Source: Acidobacteriota bacterium
GTDB lineage: Bacteria; Acidobacteriota; Holophagae; Thermotomaculales; Thermotomaculaceae
Direction of reading: 5' to 3'
Assembly (NCBI GenBank): GCA_026986725.1
Contig: JALSOA010000067.1
Location: forward strand, 1 to 37,823
Length of the DNA stretch: 37,823 nt
Shown here: positions 15,257-24,483 of the stretch, one piece after another
Position numbering within the stretch: the first letter of the stretch is position 1
Layout: each line of letters opens with the position of its first letter
The notes under the pieces: model-generated
Seen by the model: the letters and a program-made list of their open reading frames with translations, nothing else
Database searches by the model: none
Told to the model about the DNA's origin: nothing
Translations under genes and position numbers: made by a program

Positions 15257-17290
15257 TTAACGGGGCTTGTTCTTTAAAATTTCATTCTTCATAATTAATA
15301 TATCATCTTTATATCGGTAATAATCAGGCGTTTTTTCAGCCTTTTTTAAAAACATTAAAGCATTTTTGTAATCACCTTTGAGAAAAAAATACTGACCCAA
15401 TTTCACATAAGGCTCTGTAAACAGAGGGTTAAGTTCTATTGACTTTTTACAGAATTTAACACCCTTTTCAGGTTTTGAAATCAAAAAATAGTACAGAGCA
15501 TTGGCAAAGTACACCCTTGATTTAAAAACATTGTCTACCACAAAACCACCAAACACCCCGTCAGAAATCTTTTTAATTACTCTGTTTAAAAAATTCAGGT
15601 GTTTTTTGGCATTCTGCGGTTTACCCTCATTCAGGTAAACATAGGTCAAAGAAAGCCTTGCAAGCAAATGATTTCTGTTTTTCCTTAAAGCAAGTAAAAA
15701 CCATTTTTCAGCCTTATCAAAATTGCCATTCTGGTAATAGTACTCCCCGAAGGTGTGGAACAGGTTGGCATCCCGAAACCCTTTCTTCTCAATAGCCGTA
15801 TCAATAAGGCTTTCAAATGTATCCCTGTCCCCCTTTTTCAGGTAAAGCCGTGCAAGAAATTCAAGCGTTAAGGGGGAAGGATGCAACCTGAAGGCTTTTG
15901 TTGCATACTTTATTGCACCATCAATATCCCCTTCCCTATTCAATGCGTTTGAAAGAGAAAAGTTTGCTCTTGCACGGTCAGGGCAATACTTTACAGCCTT
16001 GCTCCAAACAGAAACATCGTCTTTAAAATCATTACACCTCACAAAAGTCCTGAATGAAAATAGAATAATAATTAAAAAAGCAACCACTTTAAATTTATTC
16101 AAGTCCTTATTAAAAAGATTCCACAAAAACTCCGCCATAAACACCGCAAAAAACATAGCCGGGGCGTAAAGATTTCTTTCCGAAAGAGGGTCATAACCCC
16201 ACAGAGGAGTCCCTCTGAGGATAAAAGAATTTGATGGCGCCATCATTAAAAAGTAAGACAAAAAAGCAAAAAAAGATAATTTAAACCTGCTTCTAAATTT
16301 CAAGAGAAAGGCAAAAAGTCCCCCTATTACAAAAATTGAACCAATCACATGGAAATCAAGAAAACTATGTATGATAGGAAGGCCATGATCAATGTTTAAA
16401 GGTACGGGGAAGATCATTAAATACAGGGAATAAAGGCTGGCAAAAGCATTTGTTGCAAGAGCAACGGGTACTGAAGGCAATGCCCTTAACAATCTTGAAC
16501 GAATTATTGTAAATGGAGAAAAATTAAAAACAAATGCCCCCCCAAAAAGAAACAAAAAAAACAGAAAAACTATTACCCCGCTAAAAAACAACCTCTTTTT
16601 TTCCCGGGGTTTCAAAAAAACATAAACAATAGTACAAAAAACAGGGAAAACCACATAAAGTTCTTTGGTTAAAAACGAAAGAATAAAAAACAAAATAGAA
16701 ATTAGAAAATACAGAGTACTTCCCTTTTTTAAAGAAGATTTCAATCCCTTTAGAAAAAAGTATGAAGCAGCGATAAAAAACAACCCTCCAAAACCGTTGC
16801 TAACACCTGTAATTGTGGCAACAGTCTCCACTGTCACCGGGTGCAAAAGAAAAAACAAGCCGCAGAAAAGAGAAAAGTAGAAAACAGGGTCTTCTTTTTT
16901 ATTTCTTTTTAATTTAATCTTTTTATTGCCAAAATGCTTTTTATCAGAATTTTCATTTAATATCTCAATAAAATCATTTAAAAACAGAAAGAAAAAAAAG
17001 GCTGTCAACACATGAGCAAAAAGATTTACTATTTTATAGCCAGAAGGGTCCTTGCCCCAAAAAATATACTCAGACAGGATAATACCCCAGTAAACGGGAC
17101 TATCCGGGTTAACTATATTTACAGGCCTTTTTTTTATATATGCCTTAAAAGAACCTATCTTTGAAGCATCAAGAATAACTCTAACATCATCAAAAACAAA
17201 CTTCCCCTTCAATTGAGGTGAAAAGAATAAAAAACCTGCAAAAAGATAAAGAATAAAAACATAAAAAAACTTTTTATTACCTTTTATCAT
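15257..17290 (-). CDS. TMTC-like multi-membrane protein with C-terminal TPR repeats, probable GT-C glycosyltransferase
   Basis: About 677 residues. The N-terminal ~400 form roughly ten or more membrane helices and include KFVFDDVRV near residue 34, the acidic loop pair of GT-C enzymes that use polyprenyl-phosphate sugars, and a GYKIVNLFAHVLTAFFF segment typical of TMTC/PMT proteins. The C-terminal ~260 residues contain TPR helices (DRARANFSLSNALNREGDIDGAIKYATKAF; GQYFFLKGDYKNALMFLKKAE). A role adding sugars to a protein or cell-surface polymer is inferred. The frame extends to 17308; the ATG at 17290 is chosen for AGAGG 7 bases upstream. It is back to back with wecA, with an extended -10 (TGGTATAAA, -10 hexamer at 17316-17311) only about 20 bases upstream. 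Confidence 0.75.
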   Translation of the reverse strand: MIKGNKKFFYVFILYLFAGFLFFSPQLKGKFVFDDVRVILDASKIGSFKAYIKKRPVNIVNPDSPVYWGIILSEYIFWGKDPSGYKIVNLFAHVLTAFFFFLFLNDFIEILNENSDKKHFGNKKIKLKRNKKEDPVFYFSLFCGLFFLLHPVTVETVATITGVSNGFGGLFFIAASYFFLKGLKSSLKKGSTLYFLISILFFILSFLTKELYVVFPVFCTIVYVFLKPREKKRLFFSGVIVFLFFLFLFGGAFVFNFSPFTIIRSRLLRALPSVPVALATNAFASLYSLYLMIFPVPLNIDHGLPIIHSFLDFHVIGSIFVIGGLFAFLLKFRSRFKLSFFAFLSYFLMMAPSNSFILRGTPLWGYDPLSERNLYAPAMFFAVFMAEFLWNLFNKDLNKFKVVAFLIIILFSFRTFVRCNDFKDDVSVWSKAVKYCPDRARANFSLSNALNREGDIDGAIKYATKAFRLHPSPLTLEFLARLYLKKGDRDTFESLIDTAIEKKGFRDANLFHTFGEYYYQNGNFDKAEKWFLLALRKNRNHLLARLSLTYVYLNEGKPQNAKKHLNFLNRVIKKISDGVFGGFVVDNVFKSRVYFANALYYFLISKPEKGVKFCKKSIELNPLFTEPYVKLGQYFFLKGDYKNALMFLKKAEKTPDYYRYKDDILIMKNEILKNKPR

Positions 17291-17339
17291 TGTCAAACCT
17301 CTCAACATCTTTTATACCATAAAACACCTCTTCAATAAA

Positions 17340-17368
17340 TTGCTAAAAATAATGTTCTAATATACAAT
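17340..17368 (+). promoter_or_regulatory. Likely promoter of the WecA-like gene
   Basis: TTGCTA (17340-17345), a 17-base spacer and TACAAT (17363-17368) match 4 of 6 and 5 of 6 consensus bases. The predicted start of transcription lies about 30 bases before the GTG start codon. Confidence 0.5.
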
Positions 17369-17404
17369 TATCATGTAAAAACCTTTTACTTCCGGGGCAA
17401 TAAT

Positions 17405-19045
17405 GTGATACTTGCTTCAATTCTTTATTCAAGTTTGATCGCGTCTATAATGATATTCATGGTAATAGAGGCATCATGGAAATTTAATCTCCTTGATCAC
17501 CCAAACAGCAGAAAAATTCACAAAAAACCCACATCAAGGCTTGGAGGTGTTGCAATAATGATTGCAGCACTTATAAGTTTTTTACTCAACCCCATAAAAT
17601 TTTCAGATAACAACCAGATCCTGTCCTTGTTATCCGGGAGTATAATTGTCTTTCTCTCTGGACTTTACGATGATCTATTTGAACTCAGTGCATTAAAAAA
17701 ACTTCTAACTCAGATAATTGCAACATCAATAATTGTTTTTTACGGGGGAATCTATTTCACAATAGGAGGCAAATACAATGGCATATTAAACAGCCATGGC
17801 ATTTCAATAATTATAACCTATCTGTGGATAATAGGGGTTACAAATGCAATAAATTTGATAGACGGGATGGACGGGCTTGCAGGAGGGATATCCTTTATTT
17901 CATTTGGGGCAATTATTACCATCTCCATTTTAAAAGGGCTAACACTCCCCCTTGTTGTATCATGCCTTTTGTCAGGGGCAATCATCGCTTTTTTGCACTT
18001 TAATCTTCCACCGGCATCAATTTTTTTAGGGGATTCCGGAAGCCTTGTACTTGGATTTAACATTGCCGTTCTGTCTTTAATGGTCTCTTACAAAAGAGGT
18101 GCCCTGATCTCAATAATATTCCCCTCCCTTTTTGTTTTAATCCCTGTTGCTGACACAGTATATGCCTTTTTCAGAAGGCTGTTAAAAGGCAAAAATCCAT
18201 TGACAACTCCAGATAACAGACATATTCACCACAGGCTTTTACTTTTGAAATTATCCCATAATCAGGCATTATTGCTCTTTTACACCCTATCAGCACTTTT
18301 TTCATTTATAGCAATAACATTAAACTCAAACAACATACAAAATGGGATAATTGCGGCGCTAATGATCATATTGCTTATATTTATCTTATTGTACCTGTTA
18401 GAAAAAAACAGATTTGAGGAAAAGATAAAGAAATTTAACAATTTTACCGACAACCTGAAAAAAACCATATTCTCCAAAGAAAAATGTCGTTCAAAAAGCA
18501 CAAGTTTTTTATTTGCGGCTTTGATGTCACTATACCTGTTCTCTCTACCTGATATTTATATAACTTTAAACATTAAAAGAGAAAAAGATGATGAATTGAT
18601 TATTCTGTTCTTTCTATTATTAGCCGTTTATATAATCTTTAATGCTCTGATAAAAACCTTAATAAGAAAAAACACAATGATAGACTTTGCAGAATTCTGG
18701 ATAAACACATTTATAATCATTTTTTTTATAAAAAGCGGGTTTAAGATTATACCAATGACAATTATAGGTTTAACATTGCCAATCTTCATTTACAAACTGA
18801 TAATAGAAAGGGAATTTGTACTCATAATGCCATCCCCTGTCGATATTTTAACTGTTTTCAGCATCTTACCTTTTTATATAGTACAACTATCAGTAGATAA
18901 CACATTAAAAGAGGCGATCCTCTTATCATGTTTTTTTTACCTTTTAAAAAGAATGGTCAAGGTCAGGGAAGAAAAGATAAAATTATTTTACAAAGCACAG
19001 GCAACAATCTTCACAATCATTTTGTTAATCCTGACCCTGCTTTAA
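17405..19045 (+). CDS. wecA: WecA/TagO-type undecaprenyl-phosphate sugar-1-phosphate transferase with long C-terminal membrane extension
   Basis: A 546-residue integral membrane protein. The N-terminal ~340 residues are a complete WecA-family enzyme: DHPNSRKIHKKPTSRLGG from residue 31, the Mg-binding GLYDD (Asp89, Asp90), NLIDGMDGLAGG (Asp153, Asp156), FLGDSGS, and the family-specific HIHHRLL at 273-279. It attaches an N-acetylhexosamine-1-phosphate to undecaprenyl phosphate to begin a repeat unit. Residues about 345-546 add perhaps six more membrane helices, which is unlike the usual length near 350; I do not recognise that part. The start is a GTG after GGGGC, and other starts are not better. 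It faces the minus-strand glycan genes, overlapping the last of them by 21 bases tail to tail. Confidence 0.88.
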   Translation: MILASILYSSLIASIMIFMVIEASWKFNLLDHPNSRKIHKKPTSRLGGVAIMIAALISFLLNPIKFSDNNQILSLLSGSIIVFLSGLYDDLFELSALKKLLTQIIATSIIVFYGGIYFTIGGKYNGILNSHGISIIITYLWIIGVTNAINLIDGMDGLAGGISFISFGAIITISILKGLTLPLVVSCLLSGAIIAFLHFNLPPASIFLGDSGSLVLGFNIAVLSLMVSYKRGALISIIFPSLFVLIPVADTVYAFFRRLLKGKNPLTTPDNRHIHHRLLLLKLSHNQALLLFYTLSALFSFIAITLNSNNIQNGIIAALMIILLIFILLYLLEKNRFEEKIKKFNNFTDNLKKTIFSKEKCRSKSTSFLFAALMSLYLFSLPDIYITLNIKREKDDELIILFFLLLAVYIIFNALIKTLIRKNTMIDFAEFWINTFIIIFFIKSGFKIIPMTIIGLTLPIFIYKLIIEREFVLIMPSPVDILTVFSILPFYIVQLSVDNTLKEAILLSCFFYLLKRMVKVREEKIKLFYKAQATIFTIILLILTLL

Positions 19046-20131
19046 AGCTTTTTCAAACACATCAAGGTACTTGTTTCCGATCATTTCCCAGTTGTAAAAC
19101 TTCAAAATTTTTTCTCTATTGTTTTTTAGAAACTTCTCTCTGATACCTTGATCAAAAGAGGTTAAAACCGATTTAATATCCTGAATATCCCTGAAATAAT
19201 ACCCGTCCTCTCCAAGGACATTTCTATTAAAAACATTGTTATGTGCCACAATCAAACAGCCTGACGCCATTGCTTCAAGTAAAGAGGGGTTTGTTCCCCC
19301 AACAGAATGGCCATGAAAGTAGAGTTTTGAAAACATCCTCAATGTGCTTAAAACCTGAAAATTGTAAATTCCACCAAGGAAACGAATATTGCTTTCTATT
19401 TTATATCTTTCCTTTAAAAATCTTCCGTAATTTGTATTGTAGTTCCCCACAACTAAAAAAGGATCACCTACCTTTGAAAGAAGGTATCCGTCAAGTATGG
19501 TTTCAATGTTGTTTTCAGGCTCAAGCCTTGCAATAAGCAGGTAATATCTGTATTTTTCAATATTATAATCCTTTAAAACACTTTCTTTCGGGGAATTAAA
19601 AAGTTCTGCTCCATAGGGAATAAATACAATATTTCCAACATTAAACTCTTTTACATAAAAATCCTTTATGCCCTCGTTATCTGCAATCAAGAAATCGCTG
19701 TGTTTTATTGCCTTTTTCTCACAAAACCGAATAAACTTCTTTAAAAAACCTCCCCACTTAGCCCTTTTCCATTCAAGCCCGTCCATATTTGTAATAAATT
19801 TTGCTTTTGTTTTCCCTTTTAAACCAAAAAAAAGAGCAGAAGGTACATATCCAAGGTTTAAAATAATGTCAAAATCGGAATTTACTGCATCTTTCAAACA
19901 AAGAAAATCATAGATAAAAGTCCCCCAGATCTTTAGTTTTGACTCTTTTGCAAAAATTCTTTTAATCTTTATACCTCTGTACTCGTCCCCCTTAAACGGA
20001 TGCTCATCTGTGTTGTAAACAGTAACCTTATGCCCTTTTGAAACAAAGTGCTCCCCTATCTTCTCAGCACATTGCTCAAAACCCCCGTAATTGTTGGGTA
20101 TCCCCCTTGTTCCGAGAATGGCTATTTTCAC
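19025..20131 (-). CDS. Glycosyltransferase family 4 with DUF1972-type N-terminus
   Basis: A 368-residue GT-B glycosyltransferase. The first residues, KIAILGTRGIPNNYGGFEQCAEKIG, are the hallmark of the DUF1972 group, whose characterised members include rhamnosyltransferases. The C-terminal nucleotide-sugar domain has FYFHGHSVGGTNPSLLEAMASGCLIVAHNN, with the Glu-containing donor-site motif. A cytoplasmic transferase adding rhamnose or a related sugar is likely; rmlB and rmlD upstream in the locus support a dTDP-rhamnose-type donor. It is the last gene of the 15.5-kb minus-strand run. Its ATG overlaps the preceding sulfotransferase stop (ATGA). Confidence 0.88.
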   Translation of the reverse strand: MKIAILGTRGIPNNYGGFEQCAEKIGEHFVSKGHKVTVYNTDEHPFKGDEYRGIKIKRIFAKESKLKIWGTFIYDFLCLKDAVNSDFDIILNLGYVPSALFFGLKGKTKAKFITNMDGLEWKRAKWGGFLKKFIRFCEKKAIKHSDFLIADNEGIKDFYVKEFNVGNIVFIPYGAELFNSPKESVLKDYNIEKYRYYLLIARLEPENNIETILDGYLLSKVGDPFLVVGNYNTNYGRFLKERYKIESNIRFLGGIYNFQVLSTLRMFSKLYFHGHSVGGTNPSLLEAMASGCLIVAHNNVFNRNVLGEDGYYFRDIQDIKSVLTSFDQGIREKFLKNNREKILKFYNWEMIGNKYLDVFEKALKQGQD

Positions 20132-21144
20132 CTGAAAACTCTCCTTAATCTTGACGCAATAGAGAAAAACAAACTTTTGTTTCTGGATAAATTAAACAAT
20201 ACAGCAAAAAACAACTTCGGGAAAAACACAACAGAATAATAAACAAGCCCCAAAATTTTCGGTTTTGTGTTTGACAAACTATAACCAAACTCCTCCATTA
20301 AATCATTATTTACCTTTTCAACAATAAAAACCTCTGTGTCAGATAAAAATCTCTTCCAGTTGCCGCTTCTCTTTTTATCAAGCCCCTTCTTTTTCTCTTC
20401 ATCCCTGAAAACCGAAGAAAAAGCATAGGGGACATCAAGCATGGAAAAATGATATTGTATTCCAATAAAATCACAAACATCTTTGACAACTGTATCGGGG
20501 GACTCAAGCAGAGACTCAAATTTAACACAAATCACATTTTTATTTTTCCAATAAGGCAGAATTGCTTTTGCAGAAGACTTCCATAACAATGACATTGTTA
20601 ATGGGTGGTAATTTACAAAATTTCTAACCGCCTCCCACATTGGATATGGCTCATTTTTTGTTTTAAATATCCTTTTCCATTTATACTTTTGAGACAATGT
20701 GGTATCTCTCGGGTCTCTTATCATATAAATAATTTTTGCATCGGGGAAATATTCAAAAATAGTGTCCAAATAAAACAGATTCCTTGGAGTCTGTTCGCAG
20801 GGGATTCGCTTTCCCATTTTCTCTGTTTCATAAAACAAAAAATCTCGATAAATCTCAACTCCATTTAAAGGAAATTCTTTGTTGCTCAACAACTTTTCTA
20901 TATCGTTATCAAACTGGCCTTTCTTGCATTTGATAAAAGGGTGTTCTCTTGCACAGCAAAATAATTGGTGAAGAACTTTATACCCTTTTTTACGAGAAAA
21001 AAAAGGAGAATCTTTCGTCCAGAATCTTTCAAAAAAATGAAGCTCATTGAAAGAATACACTTCTCTATTTTTCCCCAGGATGTTTGCCATTAAAGTTGTC
21101 CCGCTTCTCGAATTACCCACTATGAAAATAACTTTTCTATCCAT
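20128..21144 (-). CDS. PAPS-dependent sulfotransferase
   Basis: A 338-residue sulfotransferase. The 5'-phosphosulfate loop is IVGNSRSGTTLMANIL at residues 8-23. The 3'-phosphate-binding segment is KIIYMIRDPRDTTLSQ, with Arg and Ser in the usual places. It carries Arg where the other three sulfotransferases of the locus have Lys in the loop and is clearly more distant from them, so it probably modifies a different position or sugar. It would transfer sulfate from PAPS to a glycan hydroxyl in the cytoplasm before export. Overlaps the neighbouring glycosyltransferase genes by 8 and 4 bases. Confidence 0.85.
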   Translation of the reverse strand: MDRKVIFIVGNSRSGTTLMANILGKNREVYSFNELHFFERFWTKDSPFFSRKKGYKVLHQLFCCAREHPFIKCKKGQFDNDIEKLLSNKEFPLNGVEIYRDFLFYETEKMGKRIPCEQTPRNLFYLDTIFEYFPDAKIIYMIRDPRDTTLSQKYKWKRIFKTKNEPYPMWEAVRNFVNYHPLTMSLLWKSSAKAILPYWKNKNVICVKFESLLESPDTVVKDVCDFIGIQYHFSMLDVPYAFSSVFRDEEKKKGLDKKRSGNWKRFLSDTEVFIVEKVNNDLMEEFGYSLSNTKPKILGLVYYSVVFFPKLFFAVLFNLSRNKSLFFSIASRLRRVFR

Positions 21145-22255
21145 TTTTCTTCTTCAACAAATACTCATAAGCCTCTATGGTTTTCTTTGCAACCCTTTCC
21201 ATAGAGAAGTTTTTTATTATATGTTCTCTACACTCTGGATTAAAAGGGGTTTCATAAGCTTTTATAACTGCTTCTCTAATTGAGTTCACATTGTCAGGCT
21301 CACAGTAAAAGGCATAATCTTTGTAAAAATCCCTGACATATCCCCTATTCCCAACAACAATATTGCACCTCATTGAGGCTGCTTCAAGAAAGACAAGCCC
21401 TGTTGTCTCAAACCAGCTTGGCAAAGCCTGAACCTTCGCAGCTTTATAGTATTGAGGAAGTTTTTCTCCCGGTATTTTGCCCAGGAAAAAAACATTATCC
21501 CCCGCCTCTTTTTTCAACAATTTAAGATAGTTTTTATGGTTGGGTGAAGGTTCGCCAATAATAAAAAGATTGTATGGTAAATCCTTAAAAGCCTTAATAA
21601 GCCTTAACTGGTTTTTCAAAGGGGTAATCCTTGCAACACACAAAATCCCGTCTTTAACAAGGTTTCTAACATCTTCATCAACATCCGTTTTTTCGTAATC
21701 AAACAGTTCAAAATCAATCCCGCTTGGAACAATATAAAATTTGTTTTTTGAAACCCTAAAATCTATTTGAATTTTTTTCTTTTCAAGATCAGAATTAGGC
21801 AAAATTAAATCAACTAAATCCAAGGTTTTTTTCATTAAATTAAAATACCCAGCTGTCAGAACATTTATCACTCCTTTATGAAACTCACCATTTTTAACTG
21901 CCCTGCCTAAAATTTTCAAATACTGGATACAATGGTAAGGAAGGACACTGGCAAGCACTTTTCTAAAACCATAAGTACCTCTTTTTTCAAATTCATCCCA
22001 CAAAACATAAATGGGGGTCAACACACAGGGCTTTCCCTGTTTTTTAGCATTTTTAACCTGAATAAAAACCTCTTGAGGCCAGATTAAATTAAATACATTT
22101 ACTATGTCATAATCCCTCAAATCAGGCTCAAGTTCAGTTGAAATATCAATTTTTATACTATATTTTTGAAGATGTTTTTTTAACCCTAAAATATAACTTG
22201 TGTCTCCTCCAGGACTTGAAAAGAGATTCTGTCTCGACTGAAATAATATTTTCAT
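21137..22255 (-). CDS. Glycosyltransferase family 4
   Basis: A 372-residue GT-B enzyme. An SPGGDTSYILGLKKHL acceptor-side Gly-rich loop lies near the N-terminus. The donor side has ILCVARITPLKNQLRLIKAF (start of the C-terminal domain) and LPSWFETTGLVFLEAASMRCNIVVGN with the EX7E-type acid pair. It transfers a sugar from a nucleotide donor during repeat-unit assembly; the sugar cannot be read from sequence. ATG after AAAGGAAA. A 54-base gap separates it from the polymerase gene upstream. Confidence 0.88.
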   Translation of the reverse strand: MKILFQSRQNLFSSPGGDTSYILGLKKHLQKYSIKIDISTELEPDLRDYDIVNVFNLIWPQEVFIQVKNAKKQGKPCVLTPIYVLWDEFEKRGTYGFRKVLASVLPYHCIQYLKILGRAVKNGEFHKGVINVLTAGYFNLMKKTLDLVDLILPNSDLEKKKIQIDFRVSKNKFYIVPSGIDFELFDYEKTDVDEDVRNLVKDGILCVARITPLKNQLRLIKAFKDLPYNLFIIGEPSPNHKNYLKLLKKEAGDNVFFLGKIPGEKLPQYYKAAKVQALPSWFETTGLVFLEAASMRCNIVVGNRGYVRDFYKDYAFYCEPDNVNSIREAVIKAYETPFNPECREHIIKNFSMERVAKKTIEAYEYLLKKKNG

Positions 22256-22309
22256 ATTTTCCTTTAAAAAAAATAAAAAACTAACCCGTTAATTATATTT
22301 ATAACATTT

Positions 22310-23476
22310 TCAATCGTACCTTTTAACATTAACCAATCCTTCATAAATATAAATCAATAATCCTAAAACTATTCCCATTAATAAACTTGAAGTGTTTATC
22401 CCTCCAACCAAACCCCCCACCAAAATTAAAATTACCAATAAAAATTTTAAATAAACAAAATTATTTTCAGTGTATAATCTTAATCCTTTAAAAACATAGT
22501 ATATAAGAGAAAACACATATATCATTCCAACAAACCCTAATTTAAACATTAAAAACAAATACAGATTGTGGAATCTATCTATTTGAAATAATCTTACCCC
22601 AGAAAACAAACGGAGGGGTCTTATGGTTTTCAAAAAACTTCCAAATCCGTTTCCAAAAAGGATTTGAGATAAACTAAAATCTTTTATGGCATTAAAATAC
22701 GAGAGCCATTCAATATAGCGCCATCTTACAGAGCTATCTCCAATAATATTAACGGAATTCAAAAATAAAGGTAAAAAATAAAAAATTGTCCCCGCCATAA
22801 AAAAACCTACTAAATAAACAAACCGCAACTTCCCGTTTTTTACTATTTTTAAAAACAAAACAGTGCAAATAGAGGCTATAACAAATAGCAAGTCAAATCT
22901 TCCAAGAGTACTCAATAAAGCCATTATAAACAATACATTTTCAAGTTTAAAAAGTTTTAAGTCTTTAGAAATATTCAAAATTAAAGCAAAAATAACGACC
23001 TCGGTTGAAATCAATAAACTTGTATGACGGAAAAAAGGTCTGTTGTTCCATGTGATCAATCCGTGCACAGAAAAAATTATTTGAAAAAAAGCAGCATAAT
23101 AAGCATAAACAATAATTGTATCCCTTAAATCTCCTATTTTTACTTTTTTTACAACCAATAAGACATAAACCATTAAAGGAATTAAGAAAAAAAACAAATC
23201 CTTTAATAAATAATACTCAGGATTTTTATTTAACAAACCTATTATCAATCCCCATAAAGCAGGCATTACAAACAAAAAAATAATAAATCGATTTATGTTT
23301 TCAAATAGGTTTTTTTTAAAAATCAGGGGTATGTTCAAAAAAAACAATAAACCTATTAACAAACCCTCTATTTTAAAAATCACACTATTAAATAATACGG
23401 GTAATGGGGGGAAGAAAATGCATATTAAAACAAACAAAATCAATTTCTTTGAAAATACAAGTTCTTTAATCTGCAT
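22310..23476 (-). CDS. wzy: Wzy/WaaL-like O-antigen polymerase or ligase
   Basis: A 388-residue protein that is almost entirely membrane helices (about 11-12). A large loop near residues 265-310 reads ILFGNGFGSFLKTIRP...FQIDRFHNLYLFLMFKLGFVGM, the Wzy_C/ligase signature with the conserved His-Asn before the last helices. It polymerises lipid-linked repeat units on the outer face of the inner membrane, or ligates them to a lipid anchor; the two activities look alike in sequence. With two Wzx flippases and a WecA-like enzyme in the same locus, polymerase is favoured. AAGGTGA precedes the ATG. Confidence 0.85.
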   Translation of the reverse strand: MQIKELVFSKKLILFVLICIFFPPLPVLFNSVIFKIEGLLIGLLFFLNIPLIFKKNLFENINRFIIFLFVMPALWGLIIGLLNKNPEYYLLKDLFFFLIPLMVYVLLVVKKVKIGDLRDTIIVYAYYAAFFQIIFSVHGLITWNNRPFFRHTSLLISTEVVIFALILNISKDLKLFKLENVLFIMALLSTLGRFDLLFVIASICTVLFLKIVKNGKLRFVYLVGFFMAGTIFYFLPLFLNSVNIIGDSSVRWRYIEWLSYFNAIKDFSLSQILFGNGFGSFLKTIRPLRLFSGVRLFQIDRFHNLYLFLMFKLGFVGMIYVFSLIYYVFKGLRLYTENNFVYLKFLLVILILVGGLVGGINTSSLLMGIVLGLLIYIYEGLVNVKRYD

Positions 23477-23484
23477 AATTCACC

Positions 23485-24483
23485 TTAACGATAATATTCT
23501 ACCTCAGTTCCTTTCATACTCTTAAAATCCTTTATTGCCTTAATTATTGCTTTGTACAAAGCAAACTTACCATAAAAAAGCCTTTTTACCATCCTTAAAA
23601 TCGAGAAAAATTCAATTAACTTAACCCTTTCAGGAAAATACTTTTTATGAAACTTCAAACTATTCAAAGTGTAATAATATTCTGACAAATAACTTCCACG
23701 CCCCACACTTTTACCACCTTTATTATAGCATTTAGCATTTTTACAAACCTTCATTTTCATTCCAGACATTTTTGCTTTAGTACACCAATCTGTTTCTTCC
23801 CAGTATAAAAAGTACTCTTCCGGTAATAGACCATTTTTCGCAAAATTCTCAATATGCGTAAAAAAAGCCGCCCCAGAGATATAGTCAAGATTGTTAACCT
23901 GATCTAAAGTTTTTACAAACTTAATGGTACCAAAAGGCTGAATTTCAGCACCACCTAAAAACAAAAGATTCGAGGGGATATTGTAATCATACATAGATAC
24001 ACCGTAAACTTCATCTTTTGAAACAGCACACCTTACCAATTCTTTAAAAGTGTTTTTATCAACAATAACATCTGGATTGAGTAAAAAAACAAAACCCATC
24101 TCTTGTTTTTCCAAAAGCAACTTAATAACAGCATTATTTCCTGCGGCAAAACCTCTATTTTCACCAGTTTGAATCAAAGTAAACTTTCCGAATTTAATTC
24201 TTTCAGGAAATTTATCCTTCTTTAAATTAAAATAATTATAGAAAATAGGTTTTTTTACGGGGGGGAAAGACAAATATCTTAAAGGGTTCTCAGGGGGTAT
24301 CCATACATTCAACTTACCGTCAGCCCAGGCCTTTATATAGTCCATAGAATTATCAGGAGAATTATTGTCCACCACGACTACGTTAAAATCAGGATACTCA
24401 TTTTTAAACACACTTTCCAGACACTCAATTGTATCCTGCCAGCAATTGTAATTCAGGATGATGATAAAAATTTTCTCAACCAT
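23485..24483 (-). CDS. Glycosyltransferase family 2 (rhamnosyltransferase-like)
   Basis: A 332-residue GT-A enzyme. IFIIILNYNCWQDTIECLESV and VVVVDNNSPDNS form the nucleotide-binding N-terminus, FLLNPDV carries the metal-binding acidic motif, and EEYFLYWEETDWCTKAKMSG is the acceptor-side motif found in rhamnosyltransferase-type GT2 enzymes. The C-terminus adds a basic tail. It acts in the cytoplasm in repeat-unit building. It begins within the last 8 bases of the sulfotransferase gene. Confidence 0.88.
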   Translation of the reverse strand: MVEKIFIIILNYNCWQDTIECLESVFKNEYPDFNVVVVDNNSPDNSMDYIKAWADGKLNVWIPPENPLRYLSFPPVKKPIFYNYFNLKKDKFPERIKFGKFTLIQTGENRGFAAGNNAVIKLLLEKQEMGFVFLLNPDVIVDKNTFKELVRCAVSKDEVYGVSMYDYNIPSNLLFLGGAEIQPFGTIKFVKTLDQVNNLDYISGAAFFTHIENFAKNGLLPEEYFLYWEETDWCTKAKMSGMKMKVCKNAKCYNKGGKSVGRGSYLSEYYYTLNSLKFHKKYFPERVKLIEFFSILRMVKRLFYGKFALYKAIIKAIKDFKSMKGTEVEYYR

